Source: an uncultured Lachnospiraceae bacterium (GTDB taxonomy: Bacteria > Bacillota > Clostridia > Lachnospirales > Lachnospiraceae). Taken from it: a stretch of 56,150 nt of DNA. The notes under the pieces are model-generated. The model saw nothing but the letters and a program-made list of their open reading frames with translations. It searched no databases and was not told where the DNA came from. Shown piece by piece: positions 51,931-56,150 of this stretch. The stretch lies in NCBI GenBank assembly GCA_947169385.1, contig CAMVPR010000016.1, positions 1 to 56,150 on the forward strand, read 5' to 3'. Numbering within the stretch: the stretch's first letter is position 1; each line of letters opens with the position of its first letter. The position numbers and the translations under genes are program-made.

Positions 51931-53100
51931 GTGGGCCATAAACTCAAGATTATAATTAATGGAATGTTTTACGGAGATTCATATACTAAGTTTATGCTGT
52001 GGAGCATCTTTTTATTGGGAGTTGCAACATTAGGCGCACTTATAATAGCAGCCGCTTTGTTTGAATTATACTTTGTTGGAGCAGCACTTGTATTTGCCGG
52101 AATTGACGCATATCTTATTCACGGACTAAATTTTGGTGTCGAGATGAAGGGCGGTGTTGAACAGACTGAAGAAGATGTAGAAGATAACGAAGAGATTAAG
52201 GAAGAGGAAGAGTTTACGGTAGATGAGGATCTTACTATAGAGAGACTTGACGCAGAGGAAGACATTAAGGAGAAGAAAGAGAAGAAAGTCAAGAAAGATA
52301 AGGACAAGAAGGAGACCAAGAAATCAGAGAATTCTAACGTTAAGGCAGAAGATGATTCCAAGAAAGAGGCTACTGCTCCTGAACAGTCTGATTATACAGA
52401 GAGAGAGCTTAAGATGCTCTTTAAGAAGTATAAGGTCAAGAAGAATCACAGACCTATACTTATCGATCACAGCGATAAGTTTAAGATTAAGGAATGTCCT
52501 GCATTTGCATGGACTACAAGAAACAATTTCTGTATATTGTTGATGGAGAGTGAGCCTAGGAAGCTTACATTCGGTCTCGAAGTGTTAGGTCGTATAACAT
52601 ACGCTAGAGCGCATCCTGCCAATCAGAAGAAGGAATATGATTGCTTAGTAGGCCAAGACCTTATATCGCTCGTGTTCAGTGAATATAGACCTGTGTATCA
52701 GAGTGTAATGATGCAGGGAAGAAAGGCTGAAGCCAAGAACTTATACATACTCGAGCCGGATATATATATTACGGCACCTTCAGCGAGAGAGATTATGATT
52801 TTGGGTGCACCGGAATTTGTTGTCAGTGATGATGTCACTCAGTCAGACGAGTACAATCAGTATTATAAGCAGGTGTATAAGCAGAAGATACTTTTAGATG
52901 ATGGTGTTCTTAATATCAAGGATTACCAGACCAGAGTGAGAGCAGTCTTGCAGAAACTTGCTGAGGCAACGTTGACTCCGGCTGCGTTTAGGATGACACT
53001 TCAGGACATGACGATGAATCAGCTCATTACTACAGAATATTCGACGTATTACACGCAGGTCAACAGACAGATTAGAGAGAGAAGAGGCGAGCAGGTATAA
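51931..53100 (+). CDS. Unknown membrane protein with charged linker and conserved-looking C-terminal domain
   Basis: A 389-residue protein I do not recognise. Two TM helices (about 22-70) are followed by a highly charged disordered linker (about 75-165; EEDVEDNEEIKEEEE then KEKKEKKVKKDKDKKETKK). A compact C-terminal domain follows (about 170-389; RPILIDHSDKFKIKECPAFAWTTRNNFCILLMESEPRKLTFG ... TARAHPANQ region ... RRGEQV). The start is GTG at 51931 after GGGTGAG. It lies 17 bases after ung, so probably cotranscribed. The C-terminal domain is predicted to face the cytoplasm. No function is assigned. Confidence 0.7.
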   Translation: MGHKLKIIINGMFYGDSYTKFMLWSIFLLGVATLGALIIAAALFELYFVGAALVFAGIDAYLIHGLNFGVEMKGGVEQTEEDVEDNEEIKEEEEFTVDEDLTIERLDAEEDIKEKKEKKVKKDKDKKETKKSENSNVKAEDDSKKEATAPEQSDYTERELKMLFKKYKVKKNHRPILIDHSDKFKIKECPAFAWTTRNNFCILLMESEPRKLTFGLEVLGRITYARAHPANQKKEYDCLVGQDLISLVFSEYRPVYQSVMMQGRKAEAKNLYILEPDIYITAPSAREIMILGAPEFVVSDDVTQSDEYNQYYKQVYKQKILLDDGVLNIKDYQTRVRAVLQKLAEATLTPAAFRMTLQDMTMNQLITTEYSTYYTQVNRQIRERRGEQV

Positions 53101-53116
53101 TGCTCGCCTCATTATT
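53084..53116. terminator. Bidirectional terminator overlapping a stop codon
   Basis: Perfect 10-bp stem (53084-53093 with 53101-53110), seven-base loop holding the TAA of the preceding gene. AT-rich flank follows. It separates convergent genes 14 bases apart. Confidence 0.75.
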
Positions 53117-53858
53117 ATAGCGTCCAACCGCCGTCTATTGTTATTATCTGCCCTGTCATGTAGGTAGACAACTCGCTTACCTTAAAGACCAAATCGGCTA
53201 CTTCTTCTGCCGTTCCCAATCTATCAGCCGGAATCTCGGCTATTATGCAAGCTACCTCTTCTTCGCTCAAATGCGAATTCATCTTGGTGTCAATAAAACC
53301 GGGACTTATAGCATTTACGGCAATATTACTTGGAGCAAGTTCTTTGGCAAGTGCTTTGGTAAATGAATCTACAGCTCCTTTGCTTGCAGAGTACGCTACT
53401 TCCATGGACGCACCGTGCTGTCCCCACACGGAGGATATATTGATGATTCTTCCTGATTGATGGCTTATCATATTCTTAGAGACGACCTTGCTTACGTTGT
53501 AAACAGATGTCAGATTGGTATCGATAACCCGCTTCCACTCATCTATGCTCATATCGCTTAGCAGACCGATATAAGACATGCCTGCACAATTGACTAAGAT
53601 ATCGATGTCGCCAAGTTCACTCATAATCTCGTTAATTGCAGTTTCAGTGCTTTCATAGTCGGACAAATCGCATTCTTTGGCTATTACTCTATATTCCAGT
53701 ACATAATTGTCATCAATTTCCTTTATTGTCGAGTTGAGTTTCTCGCTGTTCTTATGCCCAATCAGTCCAAGATTGTACCCTTTCTCGGCGAATTTAAGGG
53801 CTATCTTACTGCCGATTGCTCCGCTTGCGCCGGTTACGATTACATTTGCGTTATGCAT
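53115..53858 (-). CDS. Short-chain dehydrogenase/reductase (FabG-like)
   Basis: A 247-residue classical SDR. It has cofactor motif TGASGAIG (9-16), NNAG equivalent NCAG, catalytic Ser-Tyr-Lys in ISSVWGQHGASMEVAYSASKGA, then NAISPGFIDTKM and the C-terminal TGQIITIDGGW. It resembles 3-oxoacyl-ACP reductase, but the gene is alone, not in a fatty-acid cluster, so the substrate is uncertain. The start is ATG 53858 with GGGAGG upstream rather than 53885. Confidence 0.88.
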   Translation of the reverse strand: MHNANVIVTGASGAIGSKIALKFAEKGYNLGLIGHKNSEKLNSTIKEIDDNYVLEYRVIAKECDLSDYESTETAINEIMSELGDIDILVNCAGMSYIGLLSDMSIDEWKRVIDTNLTSVYNVSKVVSKNMISHQSGRIINISSVWGQHGASMEVAYSASKGAVDSFTKALAKELAPSNIAVNAISPGFIDTKMNSHLSEEEVACIIAEIPADRLGTAEEVADLVFKVSELSTYMTGQIITIDGGWTL

Positions 53859-53919
53859 AATATCCTCCCGTTTCTGACTTTTCAAAAAGTATAGCAGAAT
53901 TACGCAAATGCTAAAATGG

Positions 53920-53948
53920 TTGAAATTATTTATTTATTTTGCTATAAT
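53920..53948 (+). promoter_or_regulatory. Promoter of the LCP-like gene
   Basis: TTGAAA (53920-53925), 17 bases, TATAAT (53943-53948). The leader is about 50 bases. Confidence 0.85.
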
Positions 53949-54006
53949 CTCAATATCTATGCGAAGCGTTTGCTGATAATTAGCGGGATTTAAGGAGGAT
54001 GGTATC

Positions 54007-55374
54007 ATGCGAAACGTAGTTAAAGTTTTGTTGCTGGCGGTTTTGCTTGCTGCTACATGTTTTGGGTCATATAAAGCCGTGATAGCAATATGGGGTGAAG
54101 AAGAGATTACTTCAATGACCGAATCTAAGCAGGGAACAGGTACAACAGAAGTGAGAGACAAGAAAGTCAAGAATATGTTGGTTACTGCATATTACTATGA
54201 CAATTATACGAAGGACGTTATATCATATGCTGCAGTAAGATTTTTTAACGTCAATACCAAGGAATGTAATTATATATTCTTCCCTGGCAATACCAAGGTT
54301 ACAATGTCTAACGACACGTACTCAACTCTTTTTAATGCATCATCCAATATCAAGCAGCAGTGCCTTCTTTCTGATATAGCACCTTGCTTTGTAAGGGATG
54401 AGGACAGATACGGATATACAACTATGGCTTTAGAGGACGCTTTAGGTGTTAAGATTGATTGCTATGAGTCGATTACATCCGATAATGTCATAAGGATTGT
54501 CAACCTTCTCGAGCCTATTTCATTTAACGTTAAATCCAAGCTTAAATTTAAAGATGACAGCAATATAGATGTAGTATTAAAGCCGGGCGAGCAGACTCTT
54601 TTAGGTGATCAGGTTAAAGGTATGCTTACTAAGCCAGAACTTTATTCATCAGAGAAGGAGAGACTAGAGGTTAGTATGGAATATATTAACAATTATCTTT
54701 CTACTCTGGTTACACTTAAGGATAGAGATGCGCAAGGAGAGTACTATCAGCAGTACTATGACCTTGTTATGAGTAATACCAATTTCAGCGCTATGCGTCC
54801 ATATATGGTATATCTTTATCAGATAACACCTGCCAATATTCATTTGAGTGTTGCAGACGGCTCATATTCAGGCGGATACTATAATCTTGATTATAATAAG
54901 ATAAAAGCTCTCGCTAAGAGCTTCAATGTTGCTACTGCTAAGATTGCCACTACTGAGGAAACTACTACCGAGGCTTCAACTACAGAGAGCGCAACTACAG
55001 AGGCTGACAAGACCGAAGAGGCAACTACTGAGGAAGTTACCACTGAGGAGGCAACTACCGAGGAAGCAACAACTGAAGAACCAAAAGCAAAAGATAGCAA
55101 AAATCTCACAATTGAGATTTATAATAGTACTACTATCAACGGTCTTGCTGCTAGGTGGAAAGGTAAGCTTGAAGGTGACGGATACAGCATTTCCGCTACG
55201 GAGACCGAGAGAAGTTATCACCTTAAGGAATGCGAGATTATCGTCAAGAAGAAGGGCATGGGTAAGGATCTTAAGAAGTACTTCCCTAACGCCAAGATTA
55301 AGGTTGATAAGAGCGTTCTTACCAAGGCTGATATACGTATAGTATTAGGTACTAATAACAATAACGTTAAGTAA
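54007..55374 (+). CDS. Divergent LCP (LytR-CpsA-Psr)-like protein with LytR_C domain
   Basis: A 455-residue exported protein. An N-terminal signal/TM helix lies at about 5-28. An LCP-like domain spans about 55-260 (ISYAAVRFFNVNTKECNYIFFPGNTKV ... ALEDALGVKIDCYESITSDNVIRIVNLLEPISFNV ... GEQTLLGDQVKGML). A Thr/Glu-rich repeat linker follows (about 318-358; EATTEE units). A LytR_C domain ends the protein (about 363-450; NLTIEIYNSTTINGLAARWKGKLEGDGYSI ... IRIVLGTN). The PRDT motif expected in active LCP transferases reads PGNT, so it may lack the ligase activity that links polymers to peptidoglycan. AAGGAGG is eight bases before the ATG. Confidence 0.75.
   Translation: MRNVVKVLLLAVLLAATCFGSYKAVIAIWGEEEITSMTESKQGTGTTEVRDKKVKNMLVTAYYYDNYTKDVISYAAVRFFNVNTKECNYIFFPGNTKVTMSNDTYSTLFNASSNIKQQCLLSDIAPCFVRDEDRYGYTTMALEDALGVKIDCYESITSDNVIRIVNLLEPISFNVKSKLKFKDDSNIDVVLKPGEQTLLGDQVKGMLTKPELYSSEKERLEVSMEYINNYLSTLVTLKDRDAQGEYYQQYYDLVMSNTNFSAMRPYMVYLYQITPANIHLSVADGSYSGGYYNLDYNKIKALAKSFNVATAKIATTEETTTEASTTESATTEADKTEEATTEEVTTEEATTEEATTEEPKAKDSKNLTIEIYNSTTINGLAARWKGKLEGDGYSISATETERSYHLKECEIIVKKKGMGKDLKKYFPNAKIKVDKSVLTKADIRIVLGTNNNNVK
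54955..55083. repeat. Coding repeat: Thr-Thr-Glu-rich linker
   Basis: Repeated GAGGCAACTACC/GAGGAAGCAACA-type units encode E-A-T-T-E-E. The length may vary between strains. Confidence 0.7.
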
Positions 55375-55388
55375 TGGAGTGATTATCA

Positions 55389-55808
55389 ATGAAGAAGAAC
55401 ATTAAGTGGATTGCACTTTTTGCGGTTATCGCCGTGGGAGTGTTTGCTGTGGGATACAAGGTTGGAGTAGGTGCTGCCACAGATCAGCCTGGCTCTGCAG
55501 GGGATCCGGTCATTACCAAGAGTTATCTCGACTCTAAGATAGCTGAGTTTAATTCTGCCAATGTTTACCAGCAGATAACACTTGGTACGGGAAGTACACT
55601 CACAGCGCCTTCCGGAACGACGTTTGTTGTCACATCAGGCGCAGGTAAGGCTACAGCAGCTATATCTGATATCTCTGCGGGATCCAATTTGGCAAGCGGT
55701 AAGGCTATTACCAAGCACCACAGTTACCTTATAAGGACCAATTCCACAGGTATTACAGCTACTTCGGATTGTAAGGTATACATTATAGGTAACTATGAGA
55801 TTAATTAG
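55389..55808 (+). CDS. Small secreted or membrane-anchored protein of unknown function
   Basis: A 139-residue protein with an N-terminal signal or anchor helix (6-23, WIALFAVIAVGVFAVGYKVG). A short helix (PVITKSYLDSKIAEFN) is followed by a beta-rich C-terminal half (YQQITLGTGSTLTAPSGTTFVVTSG ... HHSYLIRTN ... CKVYIIGNYEIN). It lies 14 bases after the LCP-like gene in the same operon, so an envelope role is likely. No family recognised. Confidence 0.65.
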   Translation: MKKNIKWIALFAVIAVGVFAVGYKVGVGAATDQPGSAGDPVITKSYLDSKIAEFNSANVYQQITLGTGSTLTAPSGTTFVVTSGAGKATAAISDISAGSNLASGKAITKHHSYLIRTNSTGITATSDCKVYIIGNYEIN

Positions 55809-55834
55809 AATCAGATACTATATATAGTATATTA

Positions 55835-55867
55835 AAGGATGCGTTATTCGTGCGCATCCTTTTTTTA
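55835..55867 (+). terminator. Terminator after the LCP-like operon
   Basis: Nine-base-pair stem (55835-55843 with 55853-55861), nine-base loop, followed by TTTTTT. Confidence 0.9.
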
Positions 55868-56098
55868 GGCACTTGTTGTTTATTGTGACCACAATATTTT
55901 GTGATTTTTTTGTGGGTAATTATATACGATAAATTGGTAAACTTGTCTTGAATTTATGGTAGAAATGCCTATAGGTGTACATTTTCACTAAAACTTCAAA
56001 AAATATTTTGTAGAATAATGATATAGTCATAGTTTGTTAAATGTTATACAATCATTGACAGTGGTAAAAACGAATATAATCCTAAGGAGGACACTATA
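55868..56098 (+). promoter_or_regulatory. Leader of the MsmX-like gene, with small palindrome
   Basis: This 231-base AT-rich gap has an ATTGTG-AC-CACAAT palindrome (55882-55895). It also has TTGACA (56055-56060) and TATAAT (56075-56080), but the spacer is only 14 bases, so the promoter is uncertain. No riboswitch was recognised. Confidence 0.35.
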
Positions 56099-56150
56099 AT
56101 GGCTAGTTTAACACTAAAGAACATTTACAAGATTTACCCAAACGGATTCA
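56099..56150 (+). CDS. MsmX/UgpC-type sugar ABC transporter ATPase, 5' end only
   Basis: Seventeen codons are visible (MASLTLKNIYKIYPNGF), the near-invariant start of the multi-sugar ABC ATPases MsmX/UgpC/MalK. TAAGGAGG lies eight bases before the ATG. The Walker A and all later parts fall outside the window. Such ATPases usually serve several carbohydrate importers. Confidence 0.8.
   Translation, partial: MASLTLKNIYKIYPNGF

Noticed and set aside
54926-55342. Leu-rich 138-residue plus-strand frame
   Set aside because: It overlaps the Thr/Glu repeat and LytR_C coding sequence in another frame; no RBS and no plausible protein.
56055-56080. TTGACA and TATAAT before the MsmX-like gene as a standard promoter
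   Set aside because: The spacer is 14 bases, too short for normal sigma-A recognition, so it was not called as a confident promoter.

Overview
The window looks like a chromosomal segment of an anaerobic, low-to-moderate G+C Gram-positive bacterium of the Lachnospiraceae (Butyrivibrio / Pseudobutyrivibrio type). This is an inference. It rests on strong AAGGAGG ribosome sites, frequent TGnTATAAT (extended -10) promoters, Lachnospiraceae-type proteins (DUF5721, DUF4349, DUF6320 beside an alcohol-acetyltransferase-like protein, FolB-FolK fusion, HscC with a giant J/TPR protein), lipoproteins without outer-membrane machinery, and a dense set of EAL/GGDEF, chemoreceptor and hybrid-kinase genes. No rRNA, tRNA, CRISPR array, prophage or insertion sequence was found. 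No gene-free stretch exceeds 300 bases.

Layout. 1-3.8 kb: the tail of an Rpn-family nuclease, a polar amino-acid ABC transporter operon (minus strand) and an LRR protein. 3.8-7.2 kb: a 1-phosphofructokinase-like kinase and a tight folate operon folE-folP-folBK. 7.2-9.3 kb (minus): a condensation/acetyltransferase-fold enzyme and a zinc-ribbon membrane protein. 9.3-14 kb: proA, an EAL phosphodiesterase, and cysK with an Rrf2 (CymR-like) regulator. 14-23 kb: a signalling block with FIST plus soluble chemoreceptor, a 1,424-residue hybrid sensor kinase and a membrane EAL protein. 22.8-27.7 kb: an ABC/FtsX/heptad-repeat lipoprotein operon behind an apparent operator array. 27.7-40.5 kb (minus): HscC with its J-like TPR protein, an Ala/Ser/Asp/Lys-rich secreted protein, a second membrane EAL protein, htpG with a perfect CIRCE element, and a DUF4349-DUF5721 operon. 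40.7-50 kb: a dCache chemoreceptor, uvrA, a second hybrid kinase and an active-looking diguanylate cyclase. 50-56 kb: a CheX-like protein with three MshEN-type motifs, ung, an unknown membrane protein, an SDR reductase, a divergent LCP-like protein with a small secreted partner, and the start of an MsmX/UgpC-type ATPase.

How it fits together. The strongest theme is sensing and second-messenger signalling. Three EAL proteins keep the phosphodiesterase residues while their GGDEF domains are degenerate. One GGDEF protein keeps an intact active site. Next to that cyclase, convergently transcribed, lies a protein whose N-terminus has three 24-residue motifs on an exact 29-residue period. That is the published layout of the c-di-GMP-binding MshEN domain, here joined to a CheX-like domain. 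Together with two chemoreceptors and two hybrid kinases, this suggests (inference) a link between c-di-GMP and chemotaxis signalling. A second theme is proteostasis: htpG and the HscC/J pair, with a CIRCE repeat that also appears to be the terminator of the upstream operon.
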